From assembly GCF_002079305.1 (NCBI RefSeq), contig NZ_CP015040.1, positions 62,001-126,000 on the forward strand: a stretch of 64,000 nt of DNA, written 5' to 3'. Source of the DNA: Rhodovulum sp. P5 (lineage in GTDB: Bacteria > Pseudomonadota > Alphaproteobacteria > Rhodobacterales > Rhodobacteraceae). Under the pieces are notes generated by a model that did not search any database, was not told the origin of the DNA, and saw only the letters and a program-made list of their open reading frames with translations. Positions 17,405 through 26,900 of the stretch are shown here, in pieces (within the stretch, counting starts at the first letter, position 1; the number at the start of each line of letters is the position of its first letter). Position numbers and translations under genes: made by a program.

Positions 17405-19300
17405 CCGAACTTCGACAAAATCCGGGGGAATCTGCGTGAGCGCGTTCAGCGCAGGTATGGGATTTCAATAGCTTAAGGCGCGCGAGGTGGGCAGTTCGGC
17501 CGAAGTCGTGTAGTTACACGTTATGATGTTTAAGACCCTATGAATGCGCCCAAACGTGCGATATCCTGCATGCCATGTTCACGCGCATCACCGAGAGCGG
17601 CGGGCGTCGCTATCTGCAGATTGTCGAGTCCTTCCGTAACGAGGCGGGCAAGCCCCGGCTGCGCGTCGTGGCCAATCTGGGGCGCGTGGACGGGATGAAG
17701 GATGGCCAGCTCGATGCGCTGATCCGGGGGCTCAGTCGCGCCGCGGGTCGGGTCGAGCCCGAGAAGGCCGAGATCACCTACGAGGCGGCGCGCAGCTATG
17801 GCGACGTCTTTGCCCTGCACGAGTTGTGGAAGGACCTTGGTTTCGATCATGCCCTCGGCCGTGCGCTGCGTTCCGGCAAGCGGAAAGTCGACGTGGAGGC
17901 GCTGGTCCGCGCCATGGTGTTCAATCGGTTGTGCGACCCCACAAGCAAGCTGGGCTGCCTGCGCTGGCTGGAAACGGTCGCCATGCCGGCGATGCCGGAC
18001 ACCGTCACGCATCAACATCTGCTCCGCGCCATGGATGCGCTGATGGACCATGCCGAGCGGGTCGAGATGGAACTGGCCAGACAAATCCGTCCGCTGGTCG
18101 ATCGGGACCTGGCCGTGGTCTTCTACGACCTGACCACGGTGCGCATCCATGGCGACGGAGAGGTTGACGACGACCTCCGCGCCTATGGCATGAACAAGGA
18201 AACCGGTGGCATCGCCCGGCAATTCGTGCTCGGCGTCGTGCAAACCGCCGACGGCCTGCCGCTCATGCACACGGTCCACCCCGGCAATGTCGGGGAGACG
18301 AAAACCCTGCAGGGCATGCTGCAGACGGTGTTGCAGCGGTTTCCCGTGCAGCGTGTCATCCTGGTCGCCGACCGTGGCCTGCTCAGCCTTGAAAACATCG
18401 ACGAACTGACCGCCCTGGCCGATCAGGACGACCGCAAGCTGGAGTTCATCCTCGCCGTCCCCGCCCGTCGCTATGCCGATCTGGTCGAGACCTTTCGGGG
18501 CCTTGCCTTCGACGAAGGCGGCCTGGCGGAAAGCAATTTTGCCGGCCATCGCCTGATCGTCGCCCATGATCCCGTTCGAGCCGCCGACCAATCCGAACGA
18601 CGTCGCGCCCGCATCGCCGAACTTGAAGCCCAGGCCGAAAAGATGGTCGCCAAGCTCGATGCGCAAGACGACGGCCAGACGGCGCGGGGCCGCCGCGCCT
18701 CCGACCGCGGCGCCTATAGCCGCTTCACGCGCGCCGTGGCCGAGGCCGAACTGACCCGGTTCCTCAAGGCAGACCTGCAGGCCGACCGGTTCAGCTACAG
18801 CATCGACGAAGACGCCGTCGCCCGAGCCGAACTCTTCGACGGCAAGCTCGCCCTGCTGACCAATGCCCCCGACCTGACGCCGACCGCAACCGTGACCCGC
18901 TACAAGTCGCTGGCCGATATCGAACGCGGCTTCCGCGTCCTGAAATCCGATATCGAGATCGCCCCCGTCCACCATCGGCTGCCCGACCGCATCCGCGCCC
19001 ACGCGCTGATCTGCTTTCTCGCCCTCGTCCTCTACCGCGTCATGCGCATGCGGCTGAAGGCAAAAGGACATGACGCCAGCCCACGAACCGCCCTCGACAT
19101 GCTCGCGCGCATCCACCGCCACGAAGCCCGGATCGCCGACCGAAAGCTCGACGGCCTCACCACCCCGACCCCCGAACAACTGGACCTCTTCGACACCCTG
19201 AACCTGCCAAAACCCGCCTGATCACCCTCGCGTAGTTACATTTTGGCCAATCTCGCCATAACGATATCAATCACTTACGCGTTTTACTGGTGAACTTGAG
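17405..19300 (+). mobile_element. IS1634-family insertion sequence, copy 2 (1896 bp)
   Basis: Same length and ends as copy 1 but in the opposite orientation. It is flanked by its own 6-bp target duplication TGCCAA (17399-17404 and 19301-19306). Both copies landed in a TGCC-containing hexamer. The right part, up to the first quarter of the transposase gene, is almost identical to copy 1, while the remainder is clearly diverged. Its left end lies 177 bp upstream of the Calx-beta start, so it may have replaced or displaced upstream control sequence. Confidence 0.9.
17575..19221 (+). CDS. IS1634-family transposase, copy 2
   Basis: 548-residue DDE transposase, intact. It has the same motifs as copy 1: DLAVVFYDLTTVRI, VILVADRGLLSLEN and SLADIERGFRVLKSDIEIAP. 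Residues 1-158 match copy 1 exactly, with at least one silent base change (AAGTAA against AAGCAA at a shared site), and the rest is roughly 90-95 percent alike by eye. That step in similarity suggests gene conversion between copies or a hybrid element. Confidence 0.93.
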   Translation: MFTRITESGGRRYLQIVESFRNEAGKPRLRVVANLGRVDGMKDGQLDALIRGLSRAAGRVEPEKAEITYEAARSYGDVFALHELWKDLGFDHALGRALRSGKRKVDVEALVRAMVFNRLCDPTSKLGCLRWLETVAMPAMPDTVTHQHLLRAMDALMDHAERVEMELARQIRPLVDRDLAVVFYDLTTVRIHGDGEVDDDLRAYGMNKETGGIARQFVLGVVQTADGLPLMHTVHPGNVGETKTLQGMLQTVLQRFPVQRVILVADRGLLSLENIDELTALADQDDRKLEFILAVPARRYADLVETFRGLAFDEGGLAESNFAGHRLIVAHDPVRAADQSERRRARIAELEAQAEKMVAKLDAQDDGQTARGRRASDRGAYSRFTRAVAEAELTRFLKADLQADRFSYSIDEDAVARAELFDGKLALLTNAPDLTPTATVTRYKSLADIERGFRVLKSDIEIAPVHHRLPDRIRAHALICFLALVLYRVMRMRLKAKGHDASPRTALDMLARIHRHEARIADRKLDGLTTPTPEQLDLFDTLNLPKPA

Positions 19301-19306
19301 TGCCAA

Positions 19307-19832
19307 GATAGTGAAGAAGGCGCCTGTCAAATGTAATTCTGTGTGAATTTAATTCTGTAGGGTTTTTGGCTATTGACTTCCGTTGAGAATTGGTAAATGG
19401 CCATGATGGCGCATTCAGCGAGTGTCTCTCTACCTGCCATTGCTTTGGCTGTAACGGTCTTGTTCTGACTCGGAAACTCAATGAGTCCTGACCGCAAGAC
19501 GGTTGTGTTGCGAAAGAGGAGGAAGTTCGAAGGTGGCGTAGGCTCGCGGCGATCTGAGAACGCGCCCAACCGGTGTCGGCAAACGCCTTTTAGATCATGC
19601 CGTGAACAACACCGCCGAGATCTCACCGCTCCCCGAAGCCAACCCTTTTCCCGCTTCGGGACCGAATGCTGTCACTCTGGAGGTTTGGCTGGAGGGGCAC
19701 CACCGAACAATGAGTATGCCCGACGAATTCCATAAGGCTATCCCGCCGCAGGCATTGCAGGGCCATCCGGGTTGATTTCCTGGCAGCACGTAACACCATG
19801 ACGACGCCCGCAATTTTCGGAGACGTAAGATC
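19307..19832. other. Intergenic region with no convincing gene
   Basis: 526 bp after IS copy 2, more AT-rich at its left end, with a short direct repeat AATTCTGT (about 19333 and 19350) and a weak TTGACT at about 19374. A rightward open stretch from about 19557 to 19775 (…VGKRLLDHAVNNTAEI…) has coding-like composition but no start or family I recognise. It probably holds the promoter of the exported protein at 19833. Confidence 0.35.
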
Positions 19833-21488
19833 ATGGTTCGTGTAGCAGTCATAGCCTTTGTCGCGCTTTCGCTGGCATCTCCCTCACTTGCGGGGGAAGG
19901 TGGCAAAAAGGTAACTTTTCTCGACCTGTTTTCCGTTGATAGCGTTGCGGTGGGTCTTGCGAACATTGGGATCAGTGCGCTGCGTAGTGTAGCTGAGGTC
20001 ACCTATGAGGGTATGTCGTTCGATATCTCTCAGGGCAGAACGAACCTGACCGGTGTAACGATCCGTCCTCTGCCGGGAGTTTCGATCAGCCCCGACTGCG
20101 AGGTTTCGGTTGACCGGGTTGCCATCCGCACAATGCCGTGGGGAAGCGTCGAGCGTTTCAAGATCGCGATCGACCTGACAGGCACGGATTTCCCAATATC
20201 TTGTATTCCACCTGATGGGCGAGAAATCTTTGCCGTCACAGGGTTGAGCGAGTTTCAGGTGGACGCGACGCGCATCGAGATAGATCATGTCTATACGAGC
20301 GCCGCCACCGACATTGCGATTACGACCGATATCGCAAACTTCGCTGAGGTCATGGCGCGAATCGCGTTCGACTATTTCTCTGCCAAGGGCAGGTTCTGGG
20401 GTGATGATCCCCAACCCTTGATGTATCTCTCCTCTGCACGTCTTGACGTCGAGGATCGAGGTGGATGGCGCGTTCTGGCAGAGCAAGTCCCGAAGCCATT
20501 TGTCCTGCCGGAAACTGCGGGCACAATGATGCGGAGCACCATTGAAATGGCGCTCTCGGAAATGGATGGTGACCCGCATGGATCGAGCGAGGCGCGCCGC
20601 CAATTTCTAAAGTCCGTCGAGGAAGCGTGGAGCGGATTTGTGGCAAATCCCAGAAGAGTGACGCTCGAAACGATGCTTCCAGACGGCCGGCCAATCCTTT
20701 TCGAGCCGTGGACCCTACAGACACCTTCCGACCTGATCGACGATGTCTGGCTGCGCGTTGCCTTGACCCCAACGCAGGTCAACGCGGCGGTGCCAGCGGC
20801 AGACTTAAAGTTGGTTCTCGGCGGACCTTATACTGACATGGCCGATCACGATCGCCGGCGGATTGGCACGGCCTTGGTGACCGGTGTGGGTGCGCCGCGG
20901 AATCTAGAGCTTGGGATCACCTTGCTCGAAGATATGGCCAGGAAGGGGGATGCGAACTCTGCGTTGGTCCTTGCGCGAGCCCTTGCCGGTCGATCGGCTC
21001 CGGAGGCCTACCGTTGGGCGCTTCGCGCGGGTGCCGCGGGACAAAATGCGGCCGTGGTATTGCTGGATCGGCTGGAAGGTGACCTTGGCCTGAAGGCGGT
21101 TCTGGAGCTTCAGAACGAAGAATTATTCGAAGTAGCTGGGCCAGACGATGCCTTTTCGAGCATCCGGGCGATGCGCAACGAGGCGACAGCGCATATGGTC
21201 GGGGCCGGTCGGCCTCGCTCCTATGCGAGGGCCGCCTTCTGGGCAGGCCTCGCGGCTGCGTTTGGCGACAAGGCATCTGCATCGCTTCTGGAAGAGATCG
21301 ACTACCAAGCGGGGCGGGCCGGTCCGGATGGAAAGGCCGCTTGGCACCGATTGCGGGAAGAGGTCGAGGCAGAGACAATCCGCCAATGGGTCGCCCGCGA
21401 CCTTCCCGGCCGCCTGACAATCACGGCGCCGGCGGAGGTTTCCTCAGAGGTCTGGTCACCGCCATTCGAGACGACTGCGGAAGAATAG
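19833..21488 (+). CDS. Exported protein with Sel1-like C-terminal half, function unknown
   Basis: 551 residues. A Sec signal peptide is clear (MVRVAVIAFVALSLASPSLA, cleavage near residue 20) and a GGAGAC lies just before the ATG. Residues about 25-240 form a beta-rich region with repeated strands (VRIxxLPGVSI, VSVDRVAIRT, FQVDATRIEIDHVY), reminiscent of large bacterial outer-layer proteins but not identified. From about residue 345 on, helical pairs such as ALVLARALAGRSAPEAYRWA and YARAAFWAGLAAAFGD resemble Sel1/TPR repeats, often used for protein contacts in the periplasm. Base composition is visibly less GC-rich than in the flanking agl and ggt genes, hinting at transfer. It stands alone in its direction, between an IS and ggt. 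Confidence 0.65.
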   Translation: MVRVAVIAFVALSLASPSLAGEGGKKVTFLDLFSVDSVAVGLANIGISALRSVAEVTYEGMSFDISQGRTNLTGVTIRPLPGVSISPDCEVSVDRVAIRTMPWGSVERFKIAIDLTGTDFPISCIPPDGREIFAVTGLSEFQVDATRIEIDHVYTSAATDIAITTDIANFAEVMARIAFDYFSAKGRFWGDDPQPLMYLSSARLDVEDRGGWRVLAEQVPKPFVLPETAGTMMRSTIEMALSEMDGDPHGSSEARRQFLKSVEEAWSGFVANPRRVTLETMLPDGRPILFEPWTLQTPSDLIDDVWLRVALTPTQVNAAVPAADLKLVLGGPYTDMADHDRRRIGTALVTGVGAPRNLELGITLLEDMARKGDANSALVLARALAGRSAPEAYRWALRAGAAGQNAAVVLLDRLEGDLGLKAVLELQNEELFEVAGPDDAFSSIRAMRNEATAHMVGAGRPRSYARAAFWAGLAAAFGDKASASLLEEIDYQAGRAGPDGKAAWHRLREEVEAETIRQWVARDLPGRLTITAPAEVSSEVWSPPFETTAEE

Positions 21489-21735
21489 GGTGACGAGAAC
21501 CTACTGGTCCCTCGAATTCCTGAGGTCTGTTCCGGTCGGCCCTTTGTTGGCCTAGCCCTAGGTCCGGATGGTGCGTCTGAGTTCCGCTCACTTCAATCTA
21601 TTGCGACAGGCGCGCCGCGAAACACACCGCATCCGAAGGATAGACTTCGGATCGGGAAGGGTTACCTTGCCTTGACGGAAAAGGCCCGCCGGCAATCCGG
21701 TGGTGGCCCGATGCACACCGCCGAGGGAGGCCCCG

Positions 21736-23528
21736 ATGTTCAAATCCCCGATTGCCGTTCTTGTCTCTCTGGCGCTTGCCGGGGCGGCCGCCGCGCAGGA
21801 GGCCGCCGATACCGTCGCGCCGGAGGCCGCGTCCGACCGCGCCGCGGCCTTTGCGGGGCTGTCGGACGGGGCGCGGGCCGCGATGGCGGCAAAGCAGGCC
21901 GGCACCCCGACCGAGGCGCAGGACTGGATGATCGCCGCGGCCAACCCCCTGGCGGTGGAGGCGGGGGCAAATGTGTTGCGCGCGGGGGGCAGTGCCGCCG
22001 ATGCCATGGTCGCCGTTCAGGCCGTGCTGGGGCTGGTGGAGCCGCAATCCTCGGGCCTTGGCGGGGGGCGTTTCTGGTCTGGTACGATGCGGCCTCGGGC
22101 GAGGTGACGACGCTGGACGGGCGGGAAACCGCGCCGCTGGCGGCGACCCCGCGCCTGTTCCAGACGCCCGAGGGCGAACCGCTGAAATTCTATGACGCCG
22201 TGGTGGGGGGCCGGTCGGTCGGCACGCCGGGCACGCCCATGCTGCTGTCGGAGGCGCATCGCCGCTGGGGCCGGGCGGACTGGGCGGGGCTCTTCACCGA
22301 TGCCATCGGGCTGGCCGAGGACGGGTTCATCGTGTCGCCGCGGCTGGCCGATCTGGTGGCGGGCGATGCCGACCGGCTGGGCCGGTTCCCGGCCACGGCG
22401 GCCTATTTCTTCCCCGAGGGCACGCCGATTGCCGCGGGTGACCGTCTGACCAACCCGGCCTATGCCGACACCCTGCGCCGGATCGCGGGAGAGGGGGTCG
22501 CGGCGTTCTATACCGGGCCCGTGGCCGCCGATATCGTGGCGACCGTTCAGGGGGCCGAGGGCAATCCCGGCGTGTTGTCGGAGGTCGACCTGGCGCTTTA
22601 CAAGGTGAAGGAGCGCCCGGCGGTCTGCGTGGACTATCGCGCCCATGACGTGTGCGGGATGGGGCCGCCGTCGTCGGGTGCGCTGACGGTGGGGCAGATC
22701 CTTGGTATGCTGGGGCAGTACGATCTGGCGGCGCTGGGGCCGGACGCGCCCGAAAGCTGGCGGTTGATCGGCGATGCCTCCCGGCTCGCCTTTGCGGATC
22801 GGGGCCGGTACATGGCCGATGTCGATTTCGTGCCGATGCCGGTCAAGGGGCTGGTGGACCCGGCCTATCTGTCGGGCCGGGCCGATCTGCTGTCCGGCGA
22901 CGATGCCCTGCCGGAGGTCAGCGCCGGCACCCCGGACTGGGATCACGCGATGCTGTGGGGCGATGACGTGGCGATCGAGTTTCCCTCGACCTCGCATATC
23001 TCGATCGTCGATGGGGATGGCAACGCGCTGTCGATGACCACGACCATCGAGAACGGCTTTGGCTCGCGCCTGTTCGTGCGGGGGTTCCTGCTGAACAACG
23101 AGTTGACCGATTTCTCTTTCCGCACCCATAGCGACGGCGCGCCAATCGCCAACCGGGTGGAGCCGGGCAAGCGGCCGCGATCCTCGATGGCGCCGACCAT
23201 CGTGCTGAGCGATGGCAAGCCCGCGCTGGTGATCGGCAGCCCGGGCGGCAGCCGGATCATCGGCTATGTCGCGCAGGCGATCATCGCGCATCTGGATTGG
23301 GGAATGGATGTGCAAGCCGCCGTTGCCCTGCCGCATGCGGTCAACCGCTTCGGCACCTATGACCTGGAGGCGGGGACGGCCGCGGCCGACCTGGCCCCGG
23401 CGCTGGAGGCGATGGGCTTCAAGGTCAACACGCGCGATCTGAACTCCGGCCTGCATGCGATTGCGGTCGGGGACGTCTTGCAGGGCGGTGCCGATCCGCG
23501 GCGCGAGGGGATCGCGCTGGGAGAGTAG
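21736..23528 (+). pseudogene. ggt: Gamma-glutamyltransferase, broken by a one-base frameshift
   Basis: Periplasmic glutathione hydrolase/transpeptidase. The ATG at 21736 follows GGGAGG and starts a signal peptide (MFKSPIAVLVSLALAGAAAA). The first frame runs well (AANPLAVEAGANVLRAGGSAADAMVAV) to SSGLGGG and then goes out of frame; the family sequence resumes in the next frame at FLVWYDAASGEV. Adding one G to the six-G run at 22063-22068 restores a protein of about 597 residues. The autocleavage Thr is visible in STSHISIVDGDGN, with GFGSRLFVRGFLLNNELTDF after it and IGSPGGSRII near the end. All downstream motifs are intact, so a sequencing error in the homopolymer is as likely as a true pseudogene. 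Confidence 0.85.
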
Positions 23529-23946
23529 GCGGCGGGTCCGACCCCAAGCACGCCCGGTGGGCAACGGCGGTCATGGTCTGGGTGCTTGAACGGGCCTATG
23601 GCCTTGGCCGCGGGGCGGCGGGCAGCCCGCTTGTGACCTTTGACCGCACCGCCGCGTGCTTGTGCGGGGTTGACCTGCTGGGGTGCTGACCGGGCGGCGA
23701 TCACATGTGCGCGGCAGTCATGCCGGGCAACCGCCTTGGTCTGGGCATTGGTCCGCAAGGAGAAACCAGTCTGCACAGCACATCCTGCAAGGGCGTCACC
23801 GGGTAAGGAATACCCGCCTTCCACCGAATCGCCTGCCGAATTGGGTTAACGAATCGCGTATTTTTTGTTTACGTTCTAATCAAGACCATTTGTGGGCCCT
23901 GATTTGTTCTAGGGTACGGGGCCTGCGACGGTGAATGGGGGACATT
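23529..23946. other. Intergenic region upstream of the giant repeat protein
   Basis: 418 bp without a supported gene. The last 100 bp become AT-rich (TTTTTTGTTTACG near 23864) and probably hold the promoter of the giant gene; no clear -10/-35 pair was identified. A GGGGG at about 23937 is the likely ribosome site for the ATG at 23947. Confidence 0.4.
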
Positions 23947-26900
23947 ATGGTAAACGACCTTACGCCAGATCTTGGCTTGAACATCTTTGTCGACGGCAAC
24001 CAGCAGAACGTGAAGCTGGCGGCGCTGACAGGGGGCGGATATGTCGCCGTCTGGAACTCCGACGATCAGAACGGAACCGGGCTTGGCCTGACAGCACAGC
24101 TCTTCAACGAGTTCGGTCAGCGGATCGGGGCGCCCTTCTTCATCGAACAGACCACGCTTGGCAACCAGACCATCGGGACGTCGCAGACACGGCGGATGGC
24201 GGGTTCGTGGTGACATGGCAAGGCAGCAGCAACGAGATCTTCGCGCGCCAGTTCGACGCCTCGGGCACCCCGGCGGGCACCGAGTTTCAGGTCAACACCG
24301 AAACCTATTCGACCCAGTATCAGGCCACGGTAACCGGGCTGTCCGGCGGTGGCTATGTGGTGACATGGTCGTCTTACAACAGCACGACCTACACCTATGA
24401 CATCCGCGCCCAACGCTATGATGCCAGTGGCACCGCGCAAGGGGGCGAGTTCACCGTCAACACCACGACAGCCAACACGCAGGAAGATTCTGCCATCGCG
24501 AGCCTGAATGACGGCGGCTTCGTCGTTGTCTGGAGCGACCGGTCGGGCGCGGACGGTGACGGCTATGGCGTCTACATGCAGCGCTACAACGCGGCCGGCG
24601 TGGCGCAAGGTGCCGAAACGCTGGTCAACACGACCACCACGTCGGGCCAGTACGAGTCGGACGTCGTCGCCCTGTCGGGGGGCGGCTTTGTCGTGGTCTG
24701 GCGTGACGACAATGGCGACGGAAACGGTTCGCGCATCGCGGCGCAGGTCTTCGACGCGACGGGTGCGGCTGTCGGAAGCGAGATTCAGGTCAACGTCTCG
24801 ATCCTGAGCACGCAGAGCGTGCCCAGTGTCACCGCGACGCCGGATGGCGGCTTCTTCGTGGCGTGGTACAGCAACACGACCAACGAGAACTATACCTATG
24901 ACATCGTCGGCCGGCATTTCGATGCGACCGGCACGGCGATTTCGGGCGATGTCACGATCAGCAATGACGGCGCGGCCTATTACCCGCAGGCGCCCGATGT
25001 GATCGCCCTGCCCAACGGCCTGATCATTGCCGCCTGGGATTATCCCGCCGCGCAAGGCGACGGGAACGGGCGCGGCGTGGTCCAGCGGCTTTTTGAACTG
25101 CCGGGCAGCAACATCACCCTGCCGGTGGCCCCGATTCTGGAAGCGGTCGACCCGCAGATCACCTTCACCGAAAGCGCCGTGCAGTCTGGCCCGCAACTGA
25201 TCGATGCCTCGGGCGCGGCGGCGGTTTCCGGCCCGGCCGATTTCGATGGCGGTCGGCTGATCGTCACCCGGATCACCGCCGAGGGCGATGTGACCGAGTT
25301 CAACAAGGTCAAGGGCCAGGACGACGATGTCCTCGGCATCCGCGATCAAGGCACCGGCGTCGGGCAGATCGGCATCAGCGGCAGCGACGTGACCTATGGC
25401 GGCACGGTCATCGGCACGATCGTCAGCGATGGCGGCCCCAACACCAATCTCGAAGTCCAGTTCAACGCCAATGCCACCGCGGCGGCGGTCGAGGCGCTGG
25501 TCGAGAACCTGACCTATGCCAACCCGTCGGACGATCCGGTCGGGTCGCTCAAGCTGGCGATCCTGCTGGAAGACGGCGATGGCGGGTCGGCCGACCCGGT
25601 GGTCGTCGACATCTTCGTGACGCCCGAAACCGACGCGCCGCAGCCGGTCGATGAAACCGACACGCAGGTGAACGCCTATTACACCTCGACCCAGGATCAG
25701 CCCACGGTTGCCGCCCTGTCCGATGGCGGCTGGATCGTGATGTGGCGGTCCTATGGTCAGGATTCTGCGGCCAACAACACCTATGGCGTGATCGGCCAGC
25801 GGTTCGATTCCAGCGGTGCGCCGGTGGGCCCCGAATTCGTGATCAACACCCAGACCAGCGGCAACCAGGACACGCCCGACGTGGCCGCCATCACCGGCGG
25901 GGCGCTGGCCGGGGGCTGGGTCGCGACGTGGTACGATCAGGCGAATTCCACCGAAGGTTATGTGCGGGCGCAGCTTTTCGATGCGTCGGGTGCCAAGGTG
26001 GGTGGCGAGATCGCGGTGCCCAGCAGCACCTATTCCACCCAGTACCAGCCCAGCGTGACGACCTTTGCCGATGGCAGCTTTGCCATTGCGTGGTCCTATT
26101 ACAACAACACGACCTTCAGCCACGACATCTATGTTCAGCGCTTCGACGCGTCCGGCGCCAAGGTCGGGGCCGAGATCGTCGCGAACAGCTTCACCGCGAG
26201 CGGGCAATATGCCCCGGAGATCGTCACGCTGGCCGGCGGCGGCTTTGCGGTGACATGGGAAAGCTACCGGCAGGGGGAGACCGACAGTTACGAGATCTCG
26301 ACCCGCGTCTTCGATGCGGCGGGCGTGCCGGTATCGGCCGAGATCGTCGTCAACACCGCGACCGGCGGCGATCAGCAGGACGCGCATATCACGGCCCTGA
26401 CGGGCGGCGGCTTTGTCGTGACATGGACGGATGAGGCCGGGCTCGACAGCAGCGGCAATGGTGTCTACGCGCAGATTTTCGCGGCGGACGGGACGGCCGT
26501 GGGGACCCAGTTCCTCGTGAACGAAGGGACCTACAGCGAACAGAACCAGCCCACGATCACCGCGCTTCAGACCGGCGGTTTCGCGATCGCCTATCGCAGC
26601 TATCCCAGCGACAACAGCACCTATAACATCCTGATCCAGCATTACGATGCGGCGGGCAACCGGATCGACAGCGAGATCGTCGTCAACCAGTCGTCGGCCG
26701 GTTACCAGTACAGCCCCGATATCGCGACGCTGGCCAATGGCGACGTGATCGTCGTTTGGGAAGACACGAGCGGCAACGATGGGGACGGGTCGGGCATTTT
26801 CCAGCAGATCGTCGGCGATCCGGCGAACTACGCCTCTGCCGTAAATGATCCCAAGCTTACGGTCGCGCTGACCGACGTCACCTTTGACGAGGCCGACGTG

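Noticed and set aside
17274..17468. Small leftward frame crossing the left end of IS copy 2
   Set aside because: Spans the element boundary and has no start signal; an accident of the junction.
19481..19775. Small open frames after IS copy 2
   Set aside because: Overlapping frames in several phases, no ribosome site and no recognisable family.
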